A DNA stretch of 64,000 nt from positions 21,501-85,500 of the forward strand of contig PLXQ01000045.1 of assembly GCA_003151475.1 (NCBI GenBank), given 5' to 3'. This document shows positions 1 to 8,671 of this stretch, one piece after another. Below the pieces are notes generated by a model. It ran no database searches. It was not told the origin of the DNA and saw nothing but the letters and a program-made list of their open reading frames with translations. This DNA is from Acidimicrobiaceae bacterium. Lineage in GTDB: Bacteria; Actinomycetota; Acidimicrobiia; Acidimicrobiales; UBA8190. The stretch's first letter is position 1. Each line of letters begins with the position of its first letter. The translations under genes and the position numbers were made by a program.

Positions 1-819
1 GGACCCGGCGACGGGCCGCTCGCCCTCTGTCTGCATGGTTTCCCGGACACGGCGCACACCTGGCGCCACCTGCTTCCGGAGCTGGCCCGGGTCGGCTACC
101 ACGCCGTGGCCCCGTGGATGCGCGGCTACGCCCCGACCGCGATTCCCGCCGACGGGTGCTACCAGACGGGGGCTCTGGCCACCGACGCCTGCGCGCTGCA
201 TGACGCTCTCGGGGGCGATGGGCGGGCGGTGCTCATCGGACATGACTGGGGCGCGGCCATGGCCACCGGCGCGGCCGTCCACGAACCCGACCGCTGGAGG
301 CGGGTGGTGACCATGGCCCTACCGCCGTTGGCGGCAATGGCCGACTCGTTCTTCACCTACGCGCAGCTCAAACGGAGCTTTTACATCTTCATATTCCAGA
401 CCCCACTGGCCGAGACAGCCCTCTCCGTGGACGACCATTCCTTCATTGACGGACTGTGGGCCGATTGGTCGCCCGGTTATGACGGCGCCTGGGACGCCGC
501 CCGGGTGAAGGAGGCGATGGGATCACCGGACAACCTGTCGGCGACCATCGGTTACTACCGCGCCATGTTCGATCCCTCCCTCCACGACCCCGCCTACGCC
601 GACGCCCAGTCGGCGGTCGGGGGGACGCCTCCGCAACCGACGCTCTATCTCCATGGGGCCGACGACGGCTGCCTGGCCCTCGACGCCGTGGGCGACGTGC
701 TGCCGTTCCTCTCAGCGGGCTCGGCCCAGATAACGCTCGAAAAGGCAGGTCACTTCCTCCAGGTCGAGCAGCCCCGGGCGGTAAACGATCACGTCCTGCG
801 CTTCATTGGTTCCGCGTGA
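1..819 (+). CDS. alpha/beta hydrolase, epoxide hydrolase-like (5' partial)
   Basis: The frame is open from the first base of the window, so the N-terminus is missing; 272 residues are visible. The oxyanion-hole motif HGFPD lies near residues 12-16. The nucleophile elbow GHDWG puts an Asp at about residue 82, which fits epoxide hydrolases and haloalkane dehalogenases rather than Ser esterases. The catalytic His is in AGHFLQ near residue 251. A cap region with many aromatic residues lies between them. It probably hydrolyses a small hydrophobic epoxide, halide or ester in the cytoplasm, but the substrate cannot be read from sequence. It converges with mutY, 53 bp away. Confidence 0.85.
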   Translation, partial: GPGDGPLALCLHGFPDTAHTWRHLLPELARVGYHAVAPWMRGYAPTAIPADGCYQTGALATDACALHDALGGDGRAVLIGHDWGAAMATGAAVHEPDRWRRVVTMALPPLAAMADSFFTYAQLKRSFYIFIFQTPLAETALSVDDHSFIDGLWADWSPGYDGAWDAARVKEAMGSPDNLSATIGYYRAMFDPSLHDPAYADAQSAVGGTPPQPTLYLHGADDGCLALDAVGDVLPFLSAGSAQITLEKAGHFLQVEQPRAVNDHVLRFIGSA

Positions 820-872
820 GCAGCGTCCGTCGGCCGCCTCGTCGAGCACAGCACGGGAGCGCCTGAGACCTG

Positions 873-1793
873 TCACGGCAAGGTCAGCACACCGCCTGAC
901 CGGCGCCGGGCGAGCCCTTCGGTGACGAGGGAGTCCGCCACCCGGCAGGCCCGGCCGGCATCGTCAGGCCAGCCACAGGCGGCGGCTAGTTCCCGCCGCG
1001 TTACCGGACCTTCCCGAAGGGCGTTGACCAGACGACCCCGGCCTTGGCGGTCGGAACCCACGAAGGCGCTCTGCTTCGACCGGGCCGCTGCGGGATCGGG
1101 CGACGGTCGTTCCCTGGCGGCCCAGGTGCACACTGACGCCAGTGGACAGAGCTCGCACCGGGGTGCCCGCGCCGTGCAGAGCAGGGCCCCGATCTCCATG
1201 AGCGACTGGTTCCACAACCAGCCCCGGCCCCGAGGCACGAGCGCATCAGCAATAACCTGGGCCTGTCCCGTCGAGATCGGGTCTCCGGCGAAGGCCCGGG
1301 CGATGACCCGGGCCACGTTCACATCGACCACGGCGACATCGGCCTCGAAGGCGAAAGCGAGGACGGCCCGGGCCGTGTAGGGCCCGATTCCCGGCAGCGC
1401 ACTCAAAGCTTCAAGATCAGAGGGGACGAGGCCCCCGTGCTGCTCGACGATCACGGTGGCGGCCCGGTGGAGATTGAGGGCGCGTCGGTTGTAGCCGAGC
1501 CCGGCCCAGGCCCGCACGACGTCGCCCCCGGGGGCCGCCGAGCATGCCAGCACCGAAGGGAAGCGTCGCAAGAACAGTCGGTAGGCGTCGAGGACCCGCG
1601 CCGGTGACGTCTGTTGCAACATCACCTCGCTCACCAAGATGGCCCACGGGTTACGGGTGTCTCGCCAGGGAAACGACCGCAGGCCGACTCGACCGAACGA
1701 CAACACCGCCCGGCGCACGGCGGCCCGTTTCTCACCGTCCAATCGAGCACCGCCGACCACGCCCAACGGTACCGAAGGGCGGCTACCGCTCAC
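873..1793 (-). CDS. mutY: A/G-specific adenine glycosylase MutY
   Basis: Base-excision repair enzyme that removes adenine mispaired with 8-oxoguanine. The protein has 306 residues. It shows catalytic Glu56 in SEVMLQQT, the helix-hairpin-helix LPGIGPYTARA at 133-143, catalytic Asp157 in VVDVNVARV, and the [4Fe-4S] cysteines 206, 213, 216 and 222 in the C-x6-C-x2-C-x5-C pattern. The C-terminal part is short and does not look like the full NUDIX-like 8-oxoG recognition domain of E. coli MutY, as is common in short actinobacterial forms. Its start overlaps the stop of the upstream MaoC gene by 4 bp, so the two are probably translationally coupled. Confidence 0.92.
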   Translation of the reverse strand: MSGSRPSVPLGVVGGARLDGEKRAAVRRAVLSFGRVGLRSFPWRDTRNPWAILVSEVMLQQTSPARVLDAYRLFLRRFPSVLACSAAPGGDVVRAWAGLGYNRRALNLHRAATVIVEQHGGLVPSDLEALSALPGIGPYTARAVLAFAFEADVAVVDVNVARVIARAFAGDPISTGQAQVIADALVPRGRGWLWNQSLMEIGALLCTARAPRCELCPLASVCTWAARERPSPDPAAARSKQSAFVGSDRQGRGRLVNALREGPVTRRELAAACGWPDDAGRACRVADSLVTEGLARRRSGGVLTLP

Positions 1794-2302
1794 TCCCAGA
1801 CGTCGTCTCCGTAGGGACGTCGACGTGGCGGTGCGGCGTCGCGCATCCAGACCATGAGCTTGCGGCGGAAGAAGCAGACCTCTTCACCGCGCTGGTTGAA
1901 TCCCTTCGACTCGACGGTGACGACGCCTCGATCGGGTTTGGACGACGAAACGACCTTGTCCATCACCCGCGTCTCGGCGTAGATCGTGTCCCCGTGGAAA
2001 GTGGGCTTGCGGTGGATGAGGGACTCGACCTCGAGGTTGGCGATGCACGAGCCGCTCACGTCGGGGACGCTCATGCCGAGCACCAGGGAGTAGACGAGAT
2101 TGCCCACGACCACGTTCTTCTTCTGCACGGTCTCATGCTCGGCAAACCACTCGTTGATGTGGAGGGGGTGATGGTTCATCGTCAACAGACAGAAGAGGTG
2201 GTCGTCGTACTCGGTGATTGTCTTCCCCGGCCAGTGCCGGTAGATATCACCGATCTCAAAGTCCTCGTAAGACCGACCAAAGGGACGTTCGTAGGTGGTC
2301 AT
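1790..2302 (-). CDS. MaoC-family dehydratase (hot-dog fold)
   Basis: 170 residues resembling the MaoC/mesaconyl-CoA hydratase-like group of hot-dog-fold proteins. The segment NHHPLHINEWFA near residues 43-54 matches the conserved Asp/His-region hydratase motif (here HPLHIN). The later block LEVESLIHRKPTFHGDTIYAE is the typical second conserved strand. It probably hydrates an enoyl-CoA-type thioester in the cytoplasm. It sits 13 bp downstream of the DUF6941-like gene and overlaps mutY by 4 bp. An acyl-CoA dehydrogenase and a CitE-type lyase lie 2-5 kb away, so a shared acyl-CoA route is possible but not shown. Confidence 0.82.
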   Translation of the reverse strand: MTTYERPFGRSYEDFEIGDIYRHWPGKTITEYDDHLFCLLTMNHHPLHINEWFAEHETVQKKNVVVGNLVYSLVLGMSVPDVSGSCIANLEVESLIHRKPTFHGDTIYAETRVMDKVVSSSKPDRGVVTVESKGFNQRGEEVCFFRRKLMVWMRDAAPPRRRPYGDDVWE

Positions 2303-2315
2303 GGCGCTCTCCGGC

Positions 2316-2744
2316 TCACTCTTCGGGTCGTGGCCGGGTGGTGAAACCGAGAGCCCAGTCCTCGTTGGTCTCGCCGTCGATGGTCAGACGCCACGTGTAG
2401 CGGTTGCCCGTCTCCAACGGAAGGGGGCCGAGATTGACGGCCAGGGCTACATCGATCGGGGTTCCGTCGGGAACCGTCTCGGGCCGGGCCACGTTGAACT
2501 CACCACGCACCTCGATGGGGTGGGTGCCCTCGGGCGTGTCGACCAGAACCGGTCGTCCGTCGGCATCCTCGAGATAGAGCTCCCAATGATGGGCCTGCTC
2601 GGCTTCGTGCCAGCCGACGTCGATCTTCATGGCGATGGCCGATGGCATCGGATCGGGTCCGGTCAGCGACCACCCGCCTCCGAGTACGAAGAGCTTTCCA
2701 TCGGCCACCTGGGCCCCGTCGCACAACAGCATCGTCACTTTCAC
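2316..2744 (-). CDS. small DUF6941-like protein of unknown function
   Basis: 142 residues from a GTG start at 2744. The N-terminus VKVTMLLCDGAQVADGKL, followed by FVLGGGW, resembles the DUF6941 family of small beta-rich actinobacterial proteins. No catalytic motif, signal peptide or membrane segment is seen. The frame is open further upstream, but that part would run into the divergent methyltransferase at 2790 and is compositionally unlike protein, so the GTG start is preferred. It is the first gene of a probable operon with the MaoC gene and mutY. The family assignment is from recall only. Confidence 0.65.
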   Translation of the reverse strand: MKVTMLLCDGAQVADGKLFVLGGGWSLTGPDPMPSAIAMKIDVGWHEAEQAHHWELYLEDADGRPVLVDTPEGTHPIEVRGEFNVARPETVPDGTPIDVALAVNLGPLPLETGNRYTWRLTIDGETNEDWALGFTTRPRPEE

Positions 2745-2789
2745 GACGGGCAGGCTACAGGCACGGGGCGGCTGTAACGTCTGGCGCCA

Positions 2790-3434
2790 GTGCCCAACGC
2801 CCTGCGTGACGATGTCTACCGGCGCCCCCTCGCCACCGCCCTCGAGAGGTTGGAGATCGGCCCGGGCTGGCGTTGTGTCGATGTCGGAGCCGGGGGTGGC
2901 GACGTTTCGGTCGCCCTGGCCGAGATCGTCGGCCGCCAAGGACGTGTCTACGCCGTCGACAGTGATCCCGCTGCCCGTGACGTGGCCGCCGCTGAAGCGG
3001 CCGCCTTCAGCCAGGTGCTCGCCATCACCCAGGCCGGAGAAGATCTGCTCCTGCCGGAACCGGTCGACCTGGCCTTCTGCCGGTTCCTGCTCATGCACGT
3101 CGTCGACCCGGCCGTCGTCCTCGCCCGGATGAGGCAGGCGGTCCGACCCGGTGGCTGGGTAGTGGCCCAGGAGCCGATCACCTCAGCCGGCCGGGTGGGC
3201 GGACTTCCGCTGTCCATGCCCGACGCCCTCCATCCCGACATCGGGGCACTCCTGCCGGCGCTCGTGCTCCATGCCGGCCTCGACATCGTCGACGCCTGGG
3301 CCGAGGCGCCGGCGGGCGTGGGCCCCGGGCCGGTCTCGGACTACCTCGCCGATCTGACCGGGGTCTCCCCCGGCGACGATGCCATCGTGCTTCCGCCCCT
3401 TGTCACCGTGATCGGGCGCGTCCACGGCGCCTAA
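2790..3434 (+). CDS. class I SAM-dependent methyltransferase
   Basis: 214 residues with a Rossmann-type SAM-binding fold. Motif I is CVDVGAGGGDVSVALAE (residues 29-45), motif II is VYAVDSDPAA with the acidic ribose-binding Asp, and the post-motif region LAFCRFLLMHVVDP is typical of Methyltransf_11/25-type enzymes. The next block, VRPGGWVVAQEP, is motif IV/V. The substrate cannot be inferred. It is divergent from the DUF6941-like gene, with a 45-bp shared promoter region. Confidence 0.85.
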   Translation: MPNALRDDVYRRPLATALERLEIGPGWRCVDVGAGGGDVSVALAEIVGRQGRVYAVDSDPAARDVAAAEAAAFSQVLAITQAGEDLLLPEPVDLAFCRFLLMHVVDPAVVLARMRQAVRPGGWVVAQEPITSAGRVGGLPLSMPDALHPDIGALLPALVLHAGLDIVDAWAEAPAGVGPGPVSDYLADLTGVSPGDDAIVLPPLVTVIGRVHGA

Positions 3435-3507
3435 CCCCAGGATGCCAGACGACCAGGACCGGCCCTGATCGGACCCACTCGGAGAACCCGACCTGGTCGG
3501 CGGCGGT

Positions 3508-4632
3508 TCAGGAGAGGCGCCGCAAGGGTCTCAGAGTCGCACTGACAAGCCGGGCGGCGCGATAGGTCCGACTTGCGACGATCCCGGTCAGCTGGCTTTG
3601 GGTGATCAGAAGGCTGTCGGAGATGCGGCCGGACTCAGCCGCCAGGCGGTCGACTTCGCTTGCGAGGCGGGAGATTTCGGCGTTTGAGGTGGCGAGATGT
3701 TCGTCGAGCTGTGCGCTCATCGTACCCTCGGTCATTCGGGCCATCGCCAGCTTCGCCCCCAGGGCTTCTGTAATGGCCAGCGCGGTTCGGGCCAGCTCAG
3801 GACATCCATCGGTGTTCGCCACCAGCGCTTCGTGCAGGGCGACAATCCGGCTCCGATCGCGGTCCGGATCATCGAGCACGTGCATTACCCACTGCCGCAC
3901 GAAGGCGACAGCCTGAGCCAGCGGAGCGCCGGGTTCCAGTGGGCGCTCGAGAACGAGACCGAACTCGATGTCGGGTTGATCACCGGCGTCGTCGAAAAAG
4001 TAGACGTCGACGAGGTCCCATGTCATCAAGCCTCGAACCAGGGCGCCCGCCAAGACGACGGCAAATTCCTCTGGCGTCCAACAGTGGACATGGATAGTGC
4101 GTCGGCGATGCAATTCCAGGAGGTCGTCGTTGAGTCGCACGGGGTCGTGCCAGTCTCGGACCTCCTCGGGATGGATGGGGGGCTGCCTGAAGAGCGCCTC
4201 ACAGAACTCCCGGATATGTTCCGCGCTCACCTGCGTGACCCGGCGCTCGAATTCATCGAGGACATGCGCGAGCGACGTCGGTTCGCGCCCTGCATCGAAT
4301 GTGCGGGTGCGGTCAGGGACAATCAGCACGAGCCGTCCGCCCGGACGCAGGACCCGATCGAACTCGCGCAGCGCCTCGATCGGGTTTGCCAGATGTTCGA
4401 TGAGATGGCTGGCGATGACGACGTCGAATGACGCGTCCCTGACAGCCCGGAGGCCGTCGACATCGAGGTCGAGCTTGAGTTCAGCCGCAGGTCCCCAGGG
4501 CTGGCCGACGAGTTCCGGCCACGTGGCGTCCCTCCCACCGTCAACCGGACGGTCGGCGAACGTGACCCGTGCACCGGGTGCCGTCGGAAATGGCATGTGA
4601 CCCGGACCGATCTCGAGGACATCGCCTGCCAA
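3508..4632 (-). CDS. methyltransferase-domain protein with C-terminal coiled coil
   Basis: 374 residues. The N-terminal half is a SAM methyltransferase: VLEIGPG (residues 5-11), ASHLIEHLANPIEAL near 94 and VLRPGGRLVLIVPD near 117. The last 80 residues form a heptad-rich coil followed by SRTYRAARL, a tail often seen on methyltransferases and GT2 enzymes of cell-surface glycan clusters. The start is uncertain: TTG at 4632 is the only usual start codon before an in-frame TAG near 4700, and the preceding residues (QDIGKTLAGD) also look family-like, so a rarer start such as ATT is possible. A role in surface polysaccharide modification is inferred. Confidence 0.75.
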   Translation of the reverse strand: MAGDVLEIGPGHMPFPTAPGARVTFADRPVDGGRDATWPELVGQPWGPAAELKLDLDVDGLRAVRDASFDVVIASHLIEHLANPIEALREFDRVLRPGGRLVLIVPDRTRTFDAGREPTSLAHVLDEFERRVTQVSAEHIREFCEALFRQPPIHPEEVRDWHDPVRLNDDLLELHRRRTIHVHCWTPEEFAVVLAGALVRGLMTWDLVDVYFFDDAGDQPDIEFGLVLERPLEPGAPLAQAVAFVRQWVMHVLDDPDRDRSRIVALHEALVANTDGCPELARTALAITEALGAKLAMARMTEGTMSAQLDEHLATSNAEISRLASEVDRLAAESGRISDSLLITQSQLTGIVASRTYRAARLVSATLRPLRRLS

Positions 4633-4777
4633 TGTCTTCCCGATGTCCTGGCGCGGGTGCCGCCCGACAATCTTCTTCTTCTGTGTGAGGCCGATCGCAA
4701 AATCCTATGTCGTAGCGCGAGTCCGGACGTCAAGTGTGATCCGGCCTTCGAGGTCCCCGGGAAGGGCACTAACCTCC

Positions 4778-6397
4778 GTGCCCGTGACCGATCTGATTCC
4801 GGCTGACTTGGACCGCGCTGCCGCCGTCGTCGAACTGGCCGGTGCCGTGGTGAACTGCGCCGCCCGACGGCTGGGCGGCGCCGGAGATTTGGACAGAGAA
4901 CAGGTCCTCGCTTATGACCTCGCCCATGCCGCAGCCGGGGTGAGAACGGCGCAGGCCGCGCTCGGTTACGGACGGAAGGGGATCGACGAGGCGCATATCG
5001 CTTGCGCCTTCGTGGCCGACGTTCTGGCCGACCTGACCTCCCGCCTCGTCGGGCGCGAGGAGGCGTGGGGTGCCCCCCGGGACTGGTGGGAGCCGGCCGC
5101 TTCCTTCCTGTCCGACTACCGCGACCCGGCTTACCTGAGCAGCCTTTGCGGTCGCGAAGGCGACCGGCATCTTGACGCCGACTTCGCCCTCGTCCGCGAG
5201 ACGTTCCACCGGTTCGCCGAAGAGCGGCTCCGACCTCGGGCCGAGCACATCCACCGCGCCAACACCGACATTCCCGAGGACATCATCACCGGCCTGGCCG
5301 AGATGGGCGCCCTCGGGTTGTCGATCCCCGAAGAGTACGGCGGCTTCGCCGGCGGCGGCGAAAGCGACTACCTGGGCATGGTGGTGGCCACCGAGGAACT
5401 GGCGTGGGGCTCGCTCGGCGCCGGCGGCTCTCTCATCACGAGACCCGAGATCCTGGCGAGGGCTCTCGTCGCCGGCGGGACCGAGGAACAGAAGCAAAGG
5501 TGGCTCCCGGAGTTGGCGTCGGGCGCCGTCATGAATGCCGTGGCCGTCACCGAACCAGATTTTGGCTCCGACGTGGCCAATATCGTGACGTCGGCCACCT
5601 CCACCGAAGGCGGATGGCTCATCAACGGCGTGAAGACCTGGTGCACGTTCGCCGCTCGGGCCGACGTGATCATGCTGTTGGCCCGCACCGATCCGGATCG
5701 GTCGAAGGCCCACCGAGGCCTCTCGCTCTTCATCGTGGAGAAACCCCGTGGTGACGGCCATGGCTTCGCCTTCACCCAGAATCCTGCCTCCGAGGGACGC
5801 TCCGACGCTCCCGGTCGCATGGAGGGGAGGCCCATCGACACCCTCGGCTACCGGGGAATGCATTCCTACGAGATCGCCTTCGAGAACTGGTTCGTACCGG
5901 CCGACTATCTGGTCGGTGCCGAGGCCGGGGTGGGCCGCGGCTTCTACCTGCAGATGGCAGGTTTCGAGAACGGCCGGCTCCAGACGGCCGCTCGTGCCCT
6001 CGGGGTGATGCAGGCCGCCTATGAAGCCGCCTACGAGTACTCGGTGAACCGGGTGGTCTTCGGGCGACCGATCCTTGACTACCAGCTCACCAGGGCAAAG
6101 CTCGCACGGATGGCCTTCCTCATCCAGTGCACGCGCCAGTTCTCCTACGATGTGGCCCGGCTGATGTCCGCCGGGGAGGGGGCGCTCGAGGCGTCCATGC
6201 TCAAGGCCTACGTCTGCCGGGCGGCCGAGTGGGTGACACGCGAGGCCCTGCAGATCCACGGCGGCATGGGCTATGCCGAGGAATTCTCCGTCAGTCGGTA
6301 CTTCGTCGACGCCCGCGTCCTGTCGATCTTCGAAGGTGCCGACGAAACCCTGGCTCTAAAGGTGGTGGCCCGGCGTCTCGTCGAACAGGCGACCTGA
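4778..6397 (+). CDS. acyl-CoA dehydrogenase
   Basis: 539-residue flavoprotein that oxidises acyl-CoA to 2-enoyl-CoA. The FAD/substrate signature is VAVTEPDFGSDVANIVT; the C-terminal signature has LQIHGGMGYAEEFSVSRYFVDAR, followed by IFEGADETLALKV. An extra N-terminal segment of about 130 residues precedes the usual ACAD alpha domain, making the protein longer than the typical 380-400 residues. The start is taken at GTG 4778, about 10 bp after a GAAGGG sequence. The frame is open to 4643, but that part overlaps the divergent methyltransferase and reads as noise. A base equivalent to the usual Glu is probable but was not located exactly. Confidence 0.9.
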   Translation: MPVTDLIPADLDRAAAVVELAGAVVNCAARRLGGAGDLDREQVLAYDLAHAAAGVRTAQAALGYGRKGIDEAHIACAFVADVLADLTSRLVGREEAWGAPRDWWEPAASFLSDYRDPAYLSSLCGREGDRHLDADFALVRETFHRFAEERLRPRAEHIHRANTDIPEDIITGLAEMGALGLSIPEEYGGFAGGGESDYLGMVVATEELAWGSLGAGGSLITRPEILARALVAGGTEEQKQRWLPELASGAVMNAVAVTEPDFGSDVANIVTSATSTEGGWLINGVKTWCTFAARADVIMLLARTDPDRSKAHRGLSLFIVEKPRGDGHGFAFTQNPASEGRSDAPGRMEGRPIDTLGYRGMHSYEIAFENWFVPADYLVGAEAGVGRGFYLQMAGFENGRLQTAARALGVMQAAYEAAYEYSVNRVVFGRPILDYQLTRAKLARMAFLIQCTRQFSYDVARLMSAGEGALEASMLKAYVCRAAEWVTREALQIHGGMGYAEEFSVSRYFVDARVLSIFEGADETLALKVVARRLVEQAT

Positions 6398-6435
6398 CAC
6401 TTCGGACCCCTCAAAGGTCAGACTCGGAGGGCGGG

Positions 6436-7374
6436 TCAGCTCTTCGAGCGGGACAGCCCAGCGCGCGTCCCACGTGTCACGAATTTGGTGGCCATCTTGC
6501 GACTGGCCTCGTCGATCATCTCATCGCCGAACATCACAGCACCCTTGCGGTCGTTCTCCGTGGCCTGCTGGTAGGCGTCGAGAATGTCCCAGGCCCGGTC
6601 GAACTGCTCCTGAGTCGGGGAGTACAGCTCATTGAGCACGGTTACCTGATCGGGGGTCAGCGCCCACTTGCCGTCGTAACCGAGCACCCGCGTACGCTGG
6701 GAGAAATCGCGCAGACCATCCATGTCCTTGACCCTCAGGTACGGGCCGTCGATCACCTGCAGGCCGTTGGCCCGGCCCGCCATCAAGATCCTGGAAAAGA
6801 CGTAGTTGAAGTGGTCGCCCGGATATTCCGAGATCTGGACGCCGCCGGTGAGCACGGGCATCTCCATGGAGGCAGCGAAGTCGGCAGGCCCGAAGATGAT
6901 CGTCTCGAGACGCGGTGAGGCCGCGCAGATCTCGTCGACATTGATCAGGCCTCTGGCCGTTTCGATCTGGGCCTCTATCCCTATATGGCCGACCGGAAGG
7001 CCACTGCGCTTCTCCACCTGGGTGAGAAGGAGGTCCAGCGCCACCACTTCGGCGGCCGACTGCACCTTGGGCAGCATGAGCTCATCGAGACGATCGCCGG
7101 AATTGCCCACCACCTCGATCACGTCGCCGTAGGTCCACTCGGTGTCCCAGGCGTTGATGCGCACGCACAGGACCCTGTCGTCCCACGGCTGCTTGCGTAT
7201 GGCCTCGACCACCTTGGCCCGCGCTGCGTCCTTTTCGAGCGGTGCCACAGAGTCCTCGAGGTCGAGGAACGACATGTCGGCGGGAACGCTCGGCGCCTTC
7301 TCGAGGAAGCGCTCGTTCGAACCAGGGGTGGAGAAACAGGAGCGGCGGGGCAGGTTCCGGCTGCGTTCTGACAT
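6436..7374 (-). CDS. HpcH/HpaI aldolase / CitE-type CoA lyase
   Basis: 312 residues from ATG 7374, in the citrate lyase beta/malyl-CoA lyase superfamily. It shows RSCFSTPGSNERFLEKA at the N-terminus, SFLDLEDSVAPLEKDAAR with the metal-binding Glu/Asp pair, CVRINAWDT, MLPKVQSAAEV, a conserved acidic IEAQIETARGLIN and IIFGPADFAASM. Known members cleave or form malyl-CoA, beta-methylmalyl-CoA or citramalyl-CoA. A start nine codons upstream (7401) is possible; neither has a clear ribosome binding site. It converges with the acyl-CoA dehydrogenase and is 34 bp from it. Confidence 0.87.
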   Translation of the reverse strand: MSERSRNLPRRSCFSTPGSNERFLEKAPSVPADMSFLDLEDSVAPLEKDAARAKVVEAIRKQPWDDRVLCVRINAWDTEWTYGDVIEVVGNSGDRLDELMLPKVQSAAEVVALDLLLTQVEKRSGLPVGHIGIEAQIETARGLINVDEICAASPRLETIIFGPADFAASMEMPVLTGGVQISEYPGDHFNYVFSRILMAGRANGLQVIDGPYLRVKDMDGLRDFSQRTRVLGYDGKWALTPDQVTVLNELYSPTQEQFDRAWDILDAYQQATENDRKGAVMFGDEMIDEASRKMATKFVTRGTRAGLSRSKS

Positions 7375-7435
7375 GCGACGATGATAATGGGCTGGTGGCA
7401 CGCATCACCAGGTCACCGTCGTGAGGGGTCTCCTC

Positions 7436-8671
7436 TCAGGCCGCGACCAGGTCGGCGGGCACGAGTTGCTCGGTGAGAAGCCGGGCAAAGCGCGTCGGAT
7501 CGCCGCCCACGAAGCGCCGGCACAGGGGTAGGCCTTCCACGTAGCAGGAGATGTAGGCGCGCCACGTCGGATGGAGGAGGAACTCGACGGCCTTCTCCGC
7601 CCGGGCCCGAGGCAACAGTGACCAGCGGGCCACCTCGTCGACGACAACATCCGGATCGGCCTCATCGACATAAAGGCGCCATGCGGCGTTGCCCCGGACG
7701 GCCCCGAGTGCTTCGCCTGCCTCCGACACCGCGGAGATCACGTCTGCGTCGTAGCGAATCCCGAGGGGGTGCAGATGGCCGGCCACGACGTTTTCCGGTC
7801 GAGGGCCGACAACCGTCTCCAATCCGAGATCAGCGAGTCCCTCGGCGATCAGGCACTGGGGGGTGCCGACGAGGAAGATGCTCTCCTCCAGCCACCGTCG
7901 GCGGCGGACAAGACCCACCTCCTTGCGCGAATGCTCGGTGTGGTGCCCGGGATAGGCCTCGTGTGCCACCAGGTGCGCCAGTGATATCGACAGGACAGGA
8001 AGGTCGGTATTCACCGCCACCCGCGAACGGAGATTCCCCAGATAGGTGTTGAAGCCCGACCACGGCTTGTCGCTGACCAACTCGAAATCGACGTGCTCAC
8101 CGTCGGGAAGTCCGAAAAGGCGATCAGTTCTCTCCCGCAAGTCCTCGGCCAGCGAGGAGATGGCATCGGGGAGTCGGTCAGGCGCAACGACGTGCGACTC
8201 GCGCCACGCGATCAGACGCTCGGCGATAGGCCCCGTTCCTGGCAGAGCCTCGGCCAGCCGCTGGTGGGCGGCGGCGATCTCGTCTTCTGGAACCGGCGTC
8301 GGGCGCACGCCGTAACAGGACTCGACCTCCTCGACATAACCCACGGATTCGCCTGACAATTTCCGGGCCGTCGTGAGCAATCCCACAACCTGGGCCCGCA
8401 GCCAGCGTCGCCGCGAGGCGGTGACGAGATCGCTCTCGATGACCCCTGTCTGATCGTCGAGCTCGGTGCCGGCGTCGAGCGATGCCACGAGAGCACGCGC
8501 CTCTGCTACCAACTTGTCGGGCGGGAGCGGCGAGCCGGCGGCGGCGCGCGTCGCCGGTCCCGGTGGTCCGTAGTACGCGTCGACGAAGCCATCGATGTGT
8601 CGACCAAGAGCGAGGCCGAGCTCGATGTAGCGCCCGACCTCTCCGGCCGGCCGGCCGGCGGCGGCGTTCAC
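7436..8671 (-). CDS. DUF885-family putative metallopeptidase-like protein
   Basis: 411 residues. The central motif HEAYPGHHTEH gives a HExxxGHH-type zinc ligand set, and a downstream EGLADLG supplies a probable further acidic ligand; this pattern is characteristic of the DUF885 family. No signal peptide or membrane segment is apparent. Family members are thought to be metallopeptidases, but few have a known substrate. The start ATG overlaps the stop of the dienelactone hydrolase gene by 4 bp, so the two are probably co-translated. Confidence 0.8.
   Translation of the reverse strand: MNAAAGRPAGEVGRYIELGLALGRHIDGFVDAYYGPPGPATRAAAGSPLPPDKLVAEARALVASLDAGTELDDQTGVIESDLVTASRRRWLRAQVVGLLTTARKLSGESVGYVEEVESCYGVRPTPVPEDEIAAAHQRLAEALPGTGPIAERLIAWRESHVVAPDRLPDAISSLAEDLRERTDRLFGLPDGEHVDFELVSDKPWSGFNTYLGNLRSRVAVNTDLPVLSISLAHLVAHEAYPGHHTEHSRKEVGLVRRRRWLEESIFLVGTPQCLIAEGLADLGLETVVGPRPENVVAGHLHPLGIRYDADVISAVSEAGEALGAVRGNAAWRLYVDEADPDVVVDEVARWSLLPRARAEKAVEFLLHPTWRAYISCYVEGLPLCRRFVGGDPTRFARLLTEQLVPADLVAA

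Noticed and set aside
2316..3098. Longer version of the DUF6941-like gene starting at 3098
   Set aside because: Residues before the GTG at 2744 are antisense to the 2790 methyltransferase and look random.
4769..6259. A 496-codon minus-strand open frame
   Set aside because: It lies opposite the acyl-CoA dehydrogenase, which has clear family motifs; the reverse frame is low-complexity.
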